Shown here: one piece after another, positions 26,187 to 36,694 of the stretch
How positions within the stretch are numbered: position 1 is the stretch's first letter
Layout of the letters: each line of letters begins with the position of its first letter
NCBI RefSeq assembly: GCF_022662575.1
Contig: NZ_JALBFU010000002.1
Location: forward strand, 372,001 to 436,000
Direction: 5' to 3'
From: Luteimonas aquatica
Lineage (GTDB): Bacteria > Pseudomonadota > Gammaproteobacteria > Xanthomonadales > Xanthomonadaceae
Length of the DNA stretch: 64,000 nt
The notes under the pieces: generated by a model
What the model was told of the DNA's origin: nothing
Seen by the model: the letters and a program-made list of their open reading frames with translations, nothing else
Database searches by the model: none
Made by a program: the position numbers and the translations under genes

Positions 26187-26618
26187 TCAGCCGCAGTTGG
26201 CTTTCAGCGTGGCGCGCGCCAGCTCCATCTGGTTGCTGCGCTCGTCCGCGCTGAGGGTCTTGTCGGGCTTGCCGTCGCCGTCGGTGTCGCGCACCACGTC
26301 GCCCTTGCTTTCCAGGATCTCGAGATTCTTGCGCGCGGCCACGCACTGCGCGTTTTCCCCGGCGGGCTTGCCCTGGTCCGCGGCGGGCTTGGGCGCAGCC
26401 GCGGCCGTGGCGGTCTTGGCCGGCGGGGAGACGTCGTCCCGCGCGACCTTCTGCTGCTGGTACTGGCCGTTGGGCGGCGGGGTTTCCGAATAATGGGTCA
26501 CGCCGCGGGCGTCCTTCCACTGGTAGACCTCCTGCGCCGGCACGGCCAGGGAGATCAGGGCGAGGGCCGGGAGCAGCAATGCCTGGCCGAGCAGGGTCGA
26601 GGGCGATTTGCGGGACAT
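26187..26618 (-). CDS. DUF4124 periplasmic protein
   Basis: The product is 143 aa. A signal peptide covers about residues 1-28 (ends VPAQE). The DUF4124 motif VYQWKDARGVTHYSETPPP follows, then an alanine/proline-rich linker, and a C-terminal part with DTDGDGKPDKTLS, which resembles an EF-hand-like calcium loop. The family is common in Xanthomonadaceae, and no function is established to my knowledge. The start at 26618 is chosen to give a normal signal peptide. It lies 154 bp downstream-coded from proS and divergent from pssA. Confidence 0.8.
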   Translation of the reverse strand: MSRKSPSTLLGQALLLPALALISLAVPAQEVYQWKDARGVTHYSETPPPNGQYQQQKVARDDVSPPAKTATAAAAPKPAADQGKPAGENAQCVAARKNLEILESKGDVVRDTDGDGKPDKTLSADERSNQMELARATLKANCG

Positions 26619-26790
26619 GCGGGACCTGTACGCGGAAAGGGCCGGTCGATTGCAGCATCGCGGGGCCATGGCCGCAAGCCCGCGCGCCCGAATACGCGGG
26701 GCCGGAGCGGCGAAAAGCGACACGCGTCATGGCGGGCGCGGCCCGTCGGCGGCACGGACCGGCCGCGAGCACACCCCGGCTCGCCGCAGT

Positions 26791-26796
26791 TAAACT
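26791..26796 (+). promoter_or_regulatory. Candidate -10 element implying a leaderless pssA mRNA
   Basis: TAAACT lies so close to the pssA ATG (26803) that a normal start point, about 7 bases downstream, would fall on the A of the start codon. No Shine-Dalgarno sequence precedes the ATG and the -35 is poor. The element is suggestive only. Confidence 0.3.
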
Positions 26797-26802
26797 GGCG
26801 AA

Positions 26803-27585
26803 ATGGACGATCAGCCCCTGCAACGCCCGCGCGGCCGCGGCATTTACCTGCTCCCCAACCTGTTCACCACCGGTGGCCTGTTCGGCGGTTTCTTCGCGAT
26901 CATCGCCGCCTCGCAGGGCCGCATCGAGGCCGCCTGCGTGGCGATCTTCGTCGCCGGCATCCTCGACGGCCTGGACGGGCGGGTGGCGCGGCTGACCAAT
27001 ACGCAGAGCGAATTCGGCGTGCAGTACGACTCGCTCGCCGATCTGGTCAGTTTCGGCATGGCGCCGGCGCTGGTGATGTACCACTGGGCCTTGATGTCGC
27101 TCAAGCTCGACGGCGTGACCATCGGCCGGATCGGCTGGCTGGCGGCGTTCCTCTACGCCGCCTGCGCGGCGTTGCGGCTGGCGCGCTTCAACAGCCAGGT
27201 CGGCAAGGTCGACAAGCGCTGGTTCATCGGCCTGGCCAGCCCGGCCGCGGCGGGGCTGATGGCCAGCTTCGTCTGGACCTTCCACGATCTGGACCTCAGC
27301 GGCGAGGAGCTGCGCTACGTCGCGCTCGGCGTCACCATCGTCGCCGGCCTGCTGATGGTCAGCGGCATCCGCTACAACAGCTTCAAGGGCGGGCGCGGCG
27401 CCAAGTCCGACCGCGTGCCGTTCTTCGCGCTGCTGCTGGTGGTGGCGGTACTGATCGCGCTGGTGATCGATCCGGCCAAGACGCTGCTGACGGCCACGGT
27501 GCTGTACGCGCTGTCCGGGCCGCTGCTGTGGTTCAAGCGCCGCCGCCTGCCGGCCGAGACCCCGGATACGGGCGCGGACGCATGA
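26803..27585 (+). CDS. pssA: CDP-diacylglycerol-serine O-phosphatidyltransferase
   Basis: The product is 260 aa and an integral membrane protein. The CDP-alcohol phosphotransferase motif D-G-x2-A-R-x8-G-x3-D-x3-D is present in DGLDGRVARLTNTQSEFGVQ followed by YDSLAD. LLPNLFTTGGLFGGFF opens helix 1. It makes phosphatidylserine, the precursor of phosphatidylethanolamine. Its stop overlaps the next ATG by 4 bases (ATGA), so pssA, the 88-aa protein and rimI form a tight operon. Confidence 0.95.
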   Translation: MDDQPLQRPRGRGIYLLPNLFTTGGLFGGFFAIIAASQGRIEAACVAIFVAGILDGLDGRVARLTNTQSEFGVQYDSLADLVSFGMAPALVMYHWALMSLKLDGVTIGRIGWLAAFLYAACAALRLARFNSQVGKVDKRWFIGLASPAAAGLMASFVWTFHDLDLSGEELRYVALGVTIVAGLLMVSGIRYNSFKGGRGAKSDRVPFFALLLVVAVLIALVIDPAKTLLTATVLYALSGPLLWFKRRRLPAETPDTGADA

Positions 27586-27848
27586 GCTGGGATCCGCTGC
27601 AGCGCGACGTGCTGGAGGCCCTGGGGCATACCTTGTACCGGGCCGCCCCGGCGCAGGCCGCGGAGACGGCGCTGCCCGAGGACGCGCTGCTGCACGCCCT
27701 GCTGCGCGCGGCCGGACGCGATGCCGGCGCCGCCGATGCCGCGGCGCTGTTCCGCGAATGGGGGCCGACCTCGCGCCTGCGCGCGGCCGCCGCCAAGCGC
27801 GCGCTGTGGCCGCGCCTGCGCGCGCTGCGGGGACGCCTGCCCGCATGA
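27582..27848 (+). CDS. Small conserved protein, candidate DNA polymerase III psi subunit (HolD-like)
   Basis: The product is 88 aa. It has no signal peptide or membrane helix. The N-terminus WDPLQRDVLEALGHTLYR resembles the chi-binding N-terminal segment of E. coli HolD (LQQLGITQWSLRRP), and the C-terminus SRLRAAAAKRALWPRLRAL resembles HolD's DLRANPTARAALWQQI. It lies directly before rimI, as holD does in E. coli. It is 50 residues shorter than E. coli HolD and the similarity is faint, so the assignment is a hypothesis. It overlaps both neighbours by 4 bases. Confidence 0.45.
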   Translation: MSWDPLQRDVLEALGHTLYRAAPAQAAETALPEDALLHALLRAAGRDAGAADAAALFREWGPTSRLRAAAAKRALWPRLRALRGRLPA

Positions 27849-28333
27849 CGAGCGCGGTGGCCACGCGCGGAATGGCGGCCGACGAGGGGTTGCGGCCGAT
27901 GCGCGAGGCCGATCTCGACGCGGTGATGGAGATCGAACGCCGCGCCTATCCCTTCCCGTGGACGCCGGGCATCTTCCGCGACTGCCTGCGCGCCGACTAT
28001 CCGGCGTGGGTGCTGCTGGGCAGCGACGGCATCATCGGCTACGGCGTGCTCAGCGTGGCCGCCGACGAGGCGCACGTGCTCAATGTCTGCGTCGATCCGC
28101 TGCGCCACGGCCGCGGGCATGGGCGCCGCCTGCTGCGCGCGCTGGTGAAGATCGCCCACGGCCTCGGCGCGCGCCGCGTCTTCCTCGAAGTTCGGCCCTC
28201 GAATCCGTACGCCATCGCCCTCTACCACGACGAGGGCTTCAACGAGATCGGGCGGCGGCCGCGCTACTACCCGGCGCGGCAGGGGCGGGAGGACGCGATC
28301 GTGATGGCGAAGGAATTGCTCGAGGACGCCTAG
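27845..28333 (+). CDS. rimI: Ribosomal protein S18 alanine N-acetyltransferase
   Basis: The product is 162 aa with a GNAT fold. RimI hallmarks are LDAVMEIERRAYPFPWTPGIFRDCL, the acetyl-CoA loop VDPLRHGRGHGRRLL and LEVRPSNPYAIALYHDEGF ending RYYPA. It acetylates the N-terminal alanine of ribosomal protein S18. The ATG at 27845 overlaps the upstream stop. It converges on the DUF4189 gene with a 57-bp gap in which no clear terminator was seen. Confidence 0.93.
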   Translation: MTSAVATRGMAADEGLRPMREADLDAVMEIERRAYPFPWTPGIFRDCLRADYPAWVLLGSDGIIGYGVLSVAADEAHVLNVCVDPLRHGRGHGRRLLRALVKIAHGLGARRVFLEVRPSNPYAIALYHDEGFNEIGRRPRYYPARQGREDAIVMAKELLEDA

Positions 28334-28390
28334 CGGGCGAGGCGCTCCGCGCACGGTTTCTGCGGCGGCGATGGGGCGCCGTCCGCGGCG

Positions 28391-28918
28391 CTATTCCTGC
28401 CAGGGCGTGACGCAGTCGGCGTAGGCGGGTTCGCACATCGGCGAGCCGGCGGCGCCGCACTGGGCCTTGGCGTTTTCCTGCGCGGCTTCCACGTTTCCGC
28501 CCTTGCCGACGTAGATGGCGACTTTGGCGCCGCTGGCGTCGGTGGCACCGAGCACGGTGACCGCACACTCGTTCTTGAAGGTGGCGATGATCTTGCACTG
28601 GGTGCCGCCGTTCTGCTTGCAGCTCTTGAGCGCCGAGCGCTTGGCCTGTCCGGAGCTGCCGTGGGAGGTCTTGGCGTCGCTGACCCCCACCTTGAGGTTC
28701 GCCTCGTCGAAGGCGTAGGCGCCGTAGCCGTTGTAGCTGGACGGCGCGGCCGGTTCCTCGCCGCCGCCCCAGGTCTGCATCCGCCCCGGGACGCACGGCT
28801 GGCCCGGAGTGCCGGCGGCGTTGGGCATGAAACCGTCGGGGCAGCCCTGTTCCGCGCTGGCCGAGCCGGAGAACAGCAGCGCGCACGCCAATGCCAGAAG
28901 ACCGATGAGATCTTTCAT
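28391..28918 (-). CDS. DUF4189 secreted protein
   Basis: The product is 175 aa. The signal peptide spans residues 1-22 (cut after SASA). The mature part has a cysteine-rich N-terminus (CPDGFMPN...QPCVPG). The DUF4189 region follows, with YGAYAFDEANLKVGVSDAK, a repeat-like A-x2-A-L-x-S-C helix and the paired cysteines CKQNGGTQC, ECAVTV, CGAAG and CEPAYADC. Disulfides are likely. Function is unknown. The family is frequent in Xanthomonadaceae. Confidence 0.8.
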   Translation of the reverse strand: MKDLIGLLALACALLFSGSASAEQGCPDGFMPNAAGTPGQPCVPGRMQTWGGGEEPAAPSSYNGYGAYAFDEANLKVGVSDAKTSHGSSGQAKRSALKSCKQNGGTQCKIIATFKNECAVTVLGATDASGAKVAIYVGKGGNVEAAQENAKAQCGAAGSPMCEPAYADCVTPWQE

Positions 28919-29005
28919 CGCGATCGAATCCTTTCGAAGAATGCAGCGGCGGGTGGAGAGCGGCGCATGCTATCACCAGGCGCCGCCCGCGCAACGCCGC
29001 GGCGG

Positions 29006-31825
29006 CTACGGCGCGCCGAGCCGCGCGCGCTGCGCGGCGAGCGTCTCCAGCTGCGCGGTCCAGTCGGCCAGGCGCTTGCGCTCCTGCTCCACGACCGCGG
29101 CGGGGGCGTTCTGCACGAAGGTGTCGCTGGCCAGCTTGCCCTGCGATTTCGCCTGCTCGCCAGCGACGCGCTTGAGCTCCTTGTCCAGGCGCGCGCGTTC
29201 GGCGTCCAGGTCGACCAGTCCTTCCAGCGGCACCAGCAGCTTCAGCGTTCCGACCAGGGCGGCGGCGGCCGGCGGCACCTCGCCGGCGACCGCTTCGATG
29301 CCGTCGAGGCGGTTGAGGAATTTCAGCTGCGAGGCGTGGCGCGCCAGGCGCACGGCATCCTCGGCGTCGCCGCCCTGCGTCAGCAGCCGGACCGAGCGCG
29401 TCGGCGAGACGCCCAGCTCGCTGCGGATGCGGCGCAGCGCCGAGACCATCGCCTTGAGCCATTCGATGTCGGCCTCGGCCTCGCCGTAGGCCTGCACGGC
29501 GAAGTCGGCGCTGTGCGGGTAGCGCTGCAGCATCACGGTGCGTCCGTCGACGCCCAGCCTGGGGGCGACCTGCTGCCAGAGCTCCTCGGTGACGAAGGGC
29601 ACCAGCGGATGCAGCAGGCACAGCATGCGCTCGAGCACGAACAGCAGGGTGCGGCGGGTGCTGTCGGCGGCCGTGGCGTCGTCGCCGTTCAAGGCGGGCT
29701 TGGCCAGCTCCACGAACCAGTCGCAGAACTCGTTCCAGGCGAACTCGTACAGTGTCTGCGCCAGCAGGTCGAAGCGGTAGGCGGCGAAATGCGCCTCGGC
29801 CTCGGCGGCGGTCTTGGCCAGGCGGGCGAGGATCCAGCGCTCGGCGTCGGTGGCCGCGGCCTCGGGCGCCGACGCCGCCGAGAACCCCTCGGTGTTCATC
29901 AGCACGAAGCGGGTGGCGTTCCACAGCTTGTTGCAGAAGTTCTTGTAGCCCTCGCAGCGCGCCAGGTCGAACTTGATGTCGCGCCCGGGGCCGGCGAGCG
30001 CGGCCATGGTGAAGCGCAGCGCGTCGGCGCCGAAGGCGGGGATGCCCTGCGGGAATTCCTTGCGCGTGGCCTTCTCGATCTTCTCGGCCATCTTCGGCTG
30101 CATCAGGCCGCTGGTGCGCTTGGCGAGCAGGTCGTCGAGAGTGATGCCGTCGATCAGGTCGAGCGGGTCGAGGATGTTGCCCTTCGACTTCGACATCTTC
30201 TGCCCGTCCTTGTCGCGCACCAGGCCGGTCATGTAGACGTCCTTGAACGGCACGCGCCCGGCGTCGGGCACCCCGGCGGGCAGCAGGCGGTCGGTCATCA
30301 TGATCATCCGCGCCACCCAGAAGAAGATGATGTCGAAGCCGGTGACCAGCACGCTGGAGGGCACGAAGCGGTCGAAGCCGCGCGCCTGCATCGCGTCCGC
30401 GTCGGGCCAGCCCATGGTGCTCAGCGGCCACAGCGCCGAGGAGAACCAGGTTTCCAGCACGTCGGCGTCCTGCGACAGCGCGCCTTCGTAGCCGTCGGCC
30501 TGCGCCAGCGCGCGCGCGCCGGCCTCGTCGCGGGCGACGTAGGGCTTGCCGGCGTCGGAATACCAGGCCGGGATGCGGTGCCCCCACCACAGCTGGCGGC
30601 TGATGCACCAGTCCTGGATGTTCTCCATCCAGTGGCGGTAGGTGTTGATCCAGTTCGGCGGCACGAAGCGCACCTGGCCCTGCTCGGCCAGCGCCAGTCC
30701 GCGCGCGGCGAAATCGTCCATCTTCACGAACCACTGGTCGGTGAGATAGGGCTCGATCACCTGGTTGGTGCGGTCGCCGCGCGGCACCTGCAGCTTGTGC
30801 GGCTTGGTCTCGGCCAGCCGGCCCTCGGCCTCCAGGTCGGCGAGCACCGTCTTGCGCGCGGCGAAACGGTCGAGGCCGCGATAGCGTTCCGGCGCGTTGT
30901 CGTTGACGGCCGCCTCGGGCGTGAAGATGTTGATCATCGGCAGGCCATGGCGCTGGCCGACCGCGTAGTCGTTGAAGTCGTGCGCCGGCGTCACCTTGAC
31001 CACGCCGGTGCCGAACTCGCGATCGACGTAGGCGTCGGCGATGATCGGGATCTCGCGGCCGGTGAGCGGCAGGCGCACGCGCTTGCCGATCAGGTGCGCG
31101 TAGCGCTCGTCCTCGGGATGCACCATCACCGCGGTGTCGCCGAGCATGGTCTCCGGGCGCGTGGTGGCCACGGTGAGCGTGGCGCTGCCGTCGCCCTGCC
31201 GGCCGTCGACGAGGGGGTAGTCGATCGACCAGAGGAAGCCGTCCTCCTCCTCGTTGACCACCTCCAGGTCGGAGATCGCGGTCTTCAGCACCGGATCCCA
31301 GTTGACCAGGCGCTGGCCGCGGTAGATCAGGCCCGCCTCGTGCAGGCGCACGAAGGCCTCGACCACCGCCGCGGAGGGCATCGGGTCCATGGTGAAGACG
31401 CTGCGCGACCAGTCGCCGGAGGCGCCCAGGCGGCGCATCTGCCGCTCGATGGTGTCGCCCGACTGGCCCTTCCACTCCCAGACCTTTTCGATGAAGCGCT
31501 CGCGCCCGAGCCCGTCGCGGGTCAGCCCGTCGCGGCCGAGGTTGCGCGCCACCACCATCTCGGTGGCGATGCCGGCGTGGTCGCTGCCCATCTGCCACAG
31601 CGTGCGGTAGCCGCGCATGCGGTGGTAGCGGACCAGCGCGTCCATCAGCGTGTGCTGGAAGGCGTGGCCCATGTGCAGCGTGCCGGTGACGTTGGGCGGC
31701 GGCAGCAGGATGCTGTAGGCCGGTCCGTCGCCCTGCGGCGCGAACACGCCGCTGCCTTCCCACTCGGCGTAGAGGCGGGTTTCGAATTGCTTGGGGTCGT
31801 AGCCGGGGGCGAGCGTTTGGGTCAT
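29006..31825 (-). CDS. valS: Valyl-tRNA synthetase
   Basis: The product is 939 aa, the normal length. Class I motifs are HMGH at residues 51-54 ([13 protein letters not shown]) and KMSKS near residue 540 ([11 protein letters not shown]). The C-terminal arm ends in the coiled-coil LERxRLxKELKRV region. The ATG at 31825 is preferred to 31840 because [12 protein letters not shown] is the family-like start. The order pepA-holC-valS is that of E. coli, with an extra small zinc-ribbon gene inserted before valS. Confidence 0.97.
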   Translation of the reverse strand: MTQTLAPGYDPKQFETRLYAEWEGSGVFAPQGDGPAYSILLPPPNVTGTLHMGHAFQHTLMDALVRYHRMRGYRTLWQMGSDHAGIATEMVVARNLGRDGLTRDGLGRERFIEKVWEWKGQSGDTIERQMRRLGASGDWSRSVFTMDPMPSAAVVEAFVRLHEAGLIYRGQRLVNWDPVLKTAISDLEVVNEEEDGFLWSIDYPLVDGRQGDGSATLTVATTRPETMLGDTAVMVHPEDERYAHLIGKRVRLPLTGREIPIIADAYVDREFGTGVVKVTPAHDFNDYAVGQRHGLPMINIFTPEAAVNDNAPERYRGLDRFAARKTVLADLEAEGRLAETKPHKLQVPRGDRTNQVIEPYLTDQWFVKMDDFAARGLALAEQGQVRFVPPNWINTYRHWMENIQDWCISRQLWWGHRIPAWYSDAGKPYVARDEAGARALAQADGYEGALSQDADVLETWFSSALWPLSTMGWPDADAMQARGFDRFVPSSVLVTGFDIIFFWVARMIMMTDRLLPAGVPDAGRVPFKDVYMTGLVRDKDGQKMSKSKGNILDPLDLIDGITLDDLLAKRTSGLMQPKMAEKIEKATRKEFPQGIPAFGADALRFTMAALAGPGRDIKFDLARCEGYKNFCNKLWNATRFVLMNTEGFSAASAPEAAATDAERWILARLAKTAAEAEAHFAAYRFDLLAQTLYEFAWNEFCDWFVELAKPALNGDDATAADSTRRTLLFVLERMLCLLHPLVPFVTEELWQQVAPRLGVDGRTVMLQRYPHSADFAVQAYGEAEADIEWLKAMVSALRRIRSELGVSPTRSVRLLTQGGDAEDAVRLARHASQLKFLNRLDGIEAVAGEVPPAAAALVGTLKLLVPLEGLVDLDAERARLDKELKRVAGEQAKSQGKLASDTFVQNAPAAVVEQERKRLADWTAQLETLAAQRARLGAP

Positions 31826-31857
31826 GAGTGTGGGAATCAAAGAGTCGAGCCGTGTTC

Positions 31858-32103
31858 CTACCAGAACCAGGTCTTGCGCATGGCCGAAAGGAATTCTTTG
31901 TTGACGGGATAGCCGGATGCGTCGCCGATTACGGAATCAATGCCACAGATCGGGCAAATGGCCGTCATGCCCTGATCGGCCCATTTTTCGATTTTGGACG
32001 GCATGTAGATTTCTCCGCAATAGAAACAACCGCACGTTGCGCTGATCTCGATTTCATGCCGATGGCCGGACGAGTGGCGATGTGCCTGAATGACGTCGTT
32101 CAT
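31858..32103 (-). CDS. Small zinc-ribbon protein of unknown function, low GC
   Basis: The product is 81 aa (85 if the ATG at 32115 is used). Two cysteine pairs, CGCFYC and CPICGID, with an N-terminal [10 protein letters not shown] suggest a zinc ribbon. [15 protein letters not shown] is the most conserved-looking part and recalls small cytoplasmic proteins found in scattered bacteria. By hand count over 31861-32100 the GC is about 54 %, well below the roughly 70 % around it. The low GC and its position inside a conserved operon suggest insertion by transfer. Confidence 0.75.
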   Translation of the reverse strand: MNDVIQAHRHSSGHRHEIEISATCGCFYCGEIYMPSKIEKWADQGMTAICPICGIDSVIGDASGYPVNKEFLSAMRKTWFW

Positions 32104-32118
32104 CACGCGGCCCATGAC

Positions 32119-32544
32119 TCACATGTCGTGCTTGCTGACGTCCAGGCCGCGCGACTTGTATTGCGTCCAGCGCTCGCGCAGCGGGCCGCGCGCGGATTCG
32201 TCGGCGGGCACCACTTCCAGCACGCGCTCGAACTCGCCGCGCACCGGATCGTCGCGCAGGTTGATCACCAGCGGGCGCAGCGGCGCGTCGAACTCGGGCG
32301 GGGCGATCAGCACCGGGGTGAGCTCGTCCTCTTCGTCGGTGCCGGCGATCTGGTGCGGGATGTAGGCGTCCTCGCCCATGTCCCACAGCAGCTCGTCCAG
32401 GGCCTCGGCCTGGGCCGCGTCGCGCGCCAGCACCAGCGTCCAGTGGTTGGCGTCGTAGGCCTTGCGCGCCAGCTCGCACACCAGGCGCAGCGGCTCGTCG
32501 CGGAAGCGCGGCTTGGCGATCAGGTAGAAGTCGGCGCGCGGCAT
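32119..32544 (-). CDS. holC: DNA polymerase III chi subunit
   Basis: The product is 141 aa, the usual size for HolC. The start PRADFYLIAKPRF, CELARKAYDANHWTLVLARD, LDELLWDMGEDAYIPHQIAG and PLVINLRDD follow the family order. Chi binds psi (HolD) and the SSB tail at the replication fork. A candidate psi gene is at 27582. It starts 16 bp after pepA stops and is part of the pepA-holC-valS operon. Confidence 0.93.
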   Translation of the reverse strand: MPRADFYLIAKPRFRDEPLRLVCELARKAYDANHWTLVLARDAAQAEALDELLWDMGEDAYIPHQIAGTDEEDELTPVLIAPPEFDAPLRPLVINLRDDPVRGEFERVLEVVPADESARGPLRERWTQYKSRGLDVSKHDM

Positions 32545-32560
32545 CGGACGGGAGCGGGAC

Positions 32561-34042
<1,482 letters not shown>

Positions 34043-34099
34043 GGGCTCGGTTCGGGCGGTGTGCGCTGACGCCGCGGTGCCGGCGGCGTGCGTGTTGTC

Positions 34100-34105
34100 T
34101 ACAAT
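34100..34105 (+). promoter_or_regulatory. Candidate -10 element for lptF
   Basis: TACAAT (5 of 6) within GTTGTCTACAATCGG lies in the 200-bp divergent pepA/lptF region, 138 bp before the lptF ATG. No clear -35 was found. The remainder of the region shows no hairpin or repeat. Confidence 0.3.
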
Positions 34106-34242
34106 CGGCTGTTCACGATGCGACAGGGATACTACCCGTCCCCGTCGGGCGGGGCGGCCGGCAATGTCCGCGTCGCGAACTCTCTAGTCTATCAGGGCTC
34201 CGCCGACCCCACCGCCGCTCCAGAGACCGTCCCCTCGTTTTG

Positions 34243-35340
34243 ATGCCCAAGCTCGACTCCTACCTGTTCCGCGAATTTGCCCAGGCCACGTTCGCGGTCC
34301 TGGTGGTGCTGTTGATCGTCAGCCTGGGCGGCGTCTTCGCCGACGTGCTGCGCAACATCGCCGGCGGCCGGATGCCGGCGGGGCTGATGCTCTCCCAGCT
34401 GGGCCTGCAGCTGCTGAACTACCTGCCGCTGATCCTGCCGCTGGGCCTGATGCTGGGCCTGCTGCTGGGGGTGAGCCGCCTGTACCGGGACTCGGAAATG
34501 CCGGTGCTGGCCTCCATCGGGGTCGGCCCGCGGCGTCTGGCGCGGCCGGTGCTGATGCTGGTGGTGCCGCTGGTGGTGTTCATCGGCATGTGCTCGCTGT
34601 GGCTCGGCCCGTGGGCGCGCAACTATTCCCAGCAGCTGATCGAGGCCGGCAACCGCAGCCTGCTGGTGGCGGGGCTGGAGCCCGGGCGCTTCATCGAGTT
34701 GCCCGGCGGCGACGGCGTGGTCTACGTCGGCGGCATGACCACCGACGGACGCGGCATGTCGCGGGTGTTCGTCTACCGCCAGACCGACAAGCGCCTGGAC
34801 GTGACCACCGCGCTCACCGGCCAGCTCGAGGTCGAGGGCGTGGAGCGCTATCTCAAGCTCAACGAGGGCTTCCGCGTCGAGGGGCCGCTGGCCGAGGGCC
34901 GCGACTACCGGCTGATGCGCTACGCCAGCAACGACGTGCGCCTGCCGACGGCCGAGCAGCAGGCCAAGAAGGACGATCCGGAGCTGCTCTCCACCGCCGC
35001 CCTGCTCGGCGATCCGCGCCGGCAGGCGGCCGCGCAGCTGCACCAGCGCCTGACGCCGCCGCTGCTGGCGCTGGCCTTCGCGCTGCTGGCGATCCCGCTG
35101 GCGCGCAGTTCGCCGCGGCAGTCGCGCTACGGCCGCGTGCTGCTCGGCTTCCTCGCCTACCTGGTCGGCACCAACCTGATGTGGATGGGCACCGACTGGC
35201 TGTCGAAGGGCAAAATCCCGACGGCGCTGGGCCTGTGGTGGCTGACCGTGCCGCTGCTGGGTTTCGCGATCTGGTCGTACCTGCATGACGGGCGCCTGGG
35301 CAAGCGCCGCCTGCGCCGCGCGGCGGGGCAGCCGGCATGA
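34243..35340 (+). CDS. lptF: LPS export permease LptF
   Basis: The product is 365 aa with six predicted membrane helices, three at each end, and a periplasmic jellyroll domain between. LDSYLFREFAQATFAVL and the YLPLILPLGLMLGLLLGVSRLYRDSEM block are typical of the LptF/G/YjgP family. With LptG and the ATPase LptB (not in the window) it extracts LPS from the inner membrane. ATG 34243 is preferred over the TTG at 34240. It overlaps lptG by 4 bases. Confidence 0.95.
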   Translation: MPKLDSYLFREFAQATFAVLVVLLIVSLGGVFADVLRNIAGGRMPAGLMLSQLGLQLLNYLPLILPLGLMLGLLLGVSRLYRDSEMPVLASIGVGPRRLARPVLMLVVPLVVFIGMCSLWLGPWARNYSQQLIEAGNRSLLVAGLEPGRFIELPGGDGVVYVGGMTTDGRGMSRVFVYRQTDKRLDVTTALTGQLEVEGVERYLKLNEGFRVEGPLAEGRDYRLMRYASNDVRLPTAEQQAKKDDPELLSTAALLGDPRRQAAAQLHQRLTPPLLALAFALLAIPLARSSPRQSRYGRVLLGFLAYLVGTNLMWMGTDWLSKGKIPTALGLWWLTVPLLGFAIWSYLHDGRLGKRRLRRAAGQPA

Positions 35341-36446
35341 CGCCGTTCCCCAAGATCCACGACCAGTACGTCGCGCGCACCGTGGCGGTGACCGTGCTGC
35401 TGACCTGGACGGTGCTGGTGGGCCTGGACGTGATCAACGGCCTGGTCGACGAGTTCGGCGACGTCGGCAAGGGCAGCTACGGCTTCTTCGACGCCATCAC
35501 CTACATGATCTACACGATCCCGCGCCGGGCCTACACCATGTTCCCGACCGCGGCGGTGATCGGCGCGCTGATGGGGCTGGGCCAGCTGGCGGCGAGCTCC
35601 GAGCTCACCGCGCTGCGCGCGGTGGGCTTGTCGCGGCGGCGCCTGAGCGTGTCGGTGGCGGCGCCGCTGCTGATGCTCACCGCGCTGATGGTGCTCAGCG
35701 GCGAGACGCTCGGTCCCTGGGCGCAGCGCAGCGCCGACGGGCTGAAGGCGGCGGCGAAATCCAAGGACATGACGGTGGCGCAGTATTCCGGCCTGTGGGC
35801 GCGCGAGGGCGACACCTTCCTCAACGCGCAGAAGGGGCAGGAGCACGCCAAGGGCCGCGATACCTGGCTGGAGCTCAACGACGTGCGCCTGTTCGAGTTC
35901 GCCAAGGACGGGCGGCTGGAGTCGATCGCGCGGGTGAGCAGCGCCGAGCACCGCAAGGGCGGCTGGCTGCTGCGCAACGTCAAGCGCACCTATTTCGAGA
36001 CCAATTCGGTCACCCAGACCGAAGTGCTGGAAGAGCACTGGTCCTCCAAGCTCGACGCCGCCGCGCTCGCGGCCAGCGCGCGCAACATCTGGCGGCCGCG
36101 CTACATGACCTCGCACGACCTGCGCGAGGGTATCAACTACCGCCAGCGCAACAACCTCGACGCCAGCGAGTTCGAGCAGCACTACTGGGGCCGCTGGTTC
36201 TACCCGCTCAACGTGCTGGCGCTGTGCCTGGCGGCGATTCCCTTCGCCTTCGGCACCCTGCGCAGCGGCGGCGCGGGCAAGCGGCTGTTCATCGGCATGG
36301 TGTTCGCGCTCGGCTTCTGGCTGCTGCAGACGCAGTTCGTCTCGCTCGCGGGCGTGTACAAGTTCGACTATCGCATCGCCTACCTGATGCCGTCCGTGCT
36401 GCTGATGACGATCTCCTTCTTCCTGTTCCGCCGACGGAGTGGGTGA
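35337..36446 (+). CDS. lptG: LPS export permease LptG
   Basis: The product is 369 aa with the same fold as LptF. IHDQYVARTVAVTVLLTWTVLV opens helix 1. MFPTAAVIGALMGLGQLAASSELTALRAVG is the YjgQ-type coupling-helix region, and LNVLALCLAAIPFAFGTLRSG lies in the C-terminal bundle. It is coupled to lptF by an ATGA overlap. Downstream lie a hairpin at 36460 and a copy of the bipartite repeat. Confidence 0.95.
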   Translation: MTPFPKIHDQYVARTVAVTVLLTWTVLVGLDVINGLVDEFGDVGKGSYGFFDAITYMIYTIPRRAYTMFPTAAVIGALMGLGQLAASSELTALRAVGLSRRRLSVSVAAPLLMLTALMVLSGETLGPWAQRSADGLKAAAKSKDMTVAQYSGLWAREGDTFLNAQKGQEHAKGRDTWLELNDVRLFEFAKDGRLESIARVSSAEHRKGGWLLRNVKRTYFETNSVTQTEVLEEHWSSKLDAAALAASARNIWRPRYMTSHDLREGINYRQRNNLDASEFEQHYWGRWFYPLNVLALCLAAIPFAFGTLRSGGAGKRLFIGMVFALGFWLLQTQFVSLAGVYKFDYRIAYLMPSVLLMTISFFLFRRRSG

Positions 36447-36459
36447 GGGGCCGCAAGCT

Positions 36460-36483
36460 AGCGGACGCCCATAGGCGTCCGCT
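36460..36483 (+). repeat. 10-bp hairpin after lptG, flanking repeat copy B
   Basis: The arms AGCGGACGCC and complement surround a CATA loop, beginning 13 bp after the lptG stop. There is no T tract. It lies 7 bp before repeat copy B, the same placement as the flanking hairpins of the other copies. Confidence 0.6.
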
Positions 36484-36490
36484 GCGGCCC

Positions 36491-36562
36491 CGAACGCCCG
36501 GCCATGGAGGGCCGGGCCGGACGTGCCGAAGTCGAAGTGCACCGCCATGGACGGCAGCGATA
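36491..36562 (+). repeat. Bipartite repeat, copy B
   Basis: CGAACG, hairpin CCCGGCCATGGAGGGCCGGG and CCGGACG form block 1. After 19 unconserved bases block 2 reads CGCCATGGACGGCAGCGATA. It sits in the 248-bp gap between lptG and the flavoprotein gene. The remaining 130 bp of that gap show only a purine-rich ribosome binding site before 36695. Confidence 0.8.
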
Positions 36563-36694
36563 GCTCAGACCGAAGTAACGCACACCCTCCGAAGAAGCCT
36601 GTGGCACAAACACCGCCTCCACAGTCCCCATCCCCCATGCACCCACTCTGACGATCGGTTAACGTTCCCCCCATCAACCCTGGGAGTGGGGGAC

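Noticed and set aside
28239-31763. Minus-strand open frame of 1174 codons overlapping valS
   Set aside because: It is a shifted reading of valS and the DUF4189 gene. The valS frame carries HMGH and KMSKS, and this one carries only arginine-rich low-complexity sequence.
28661-31912. Plus-strand open frame of 1083 codons across valS
   Set aside because: Antisense of valS with a composition of repeated H, D, G, V and A and no recognisable motif.
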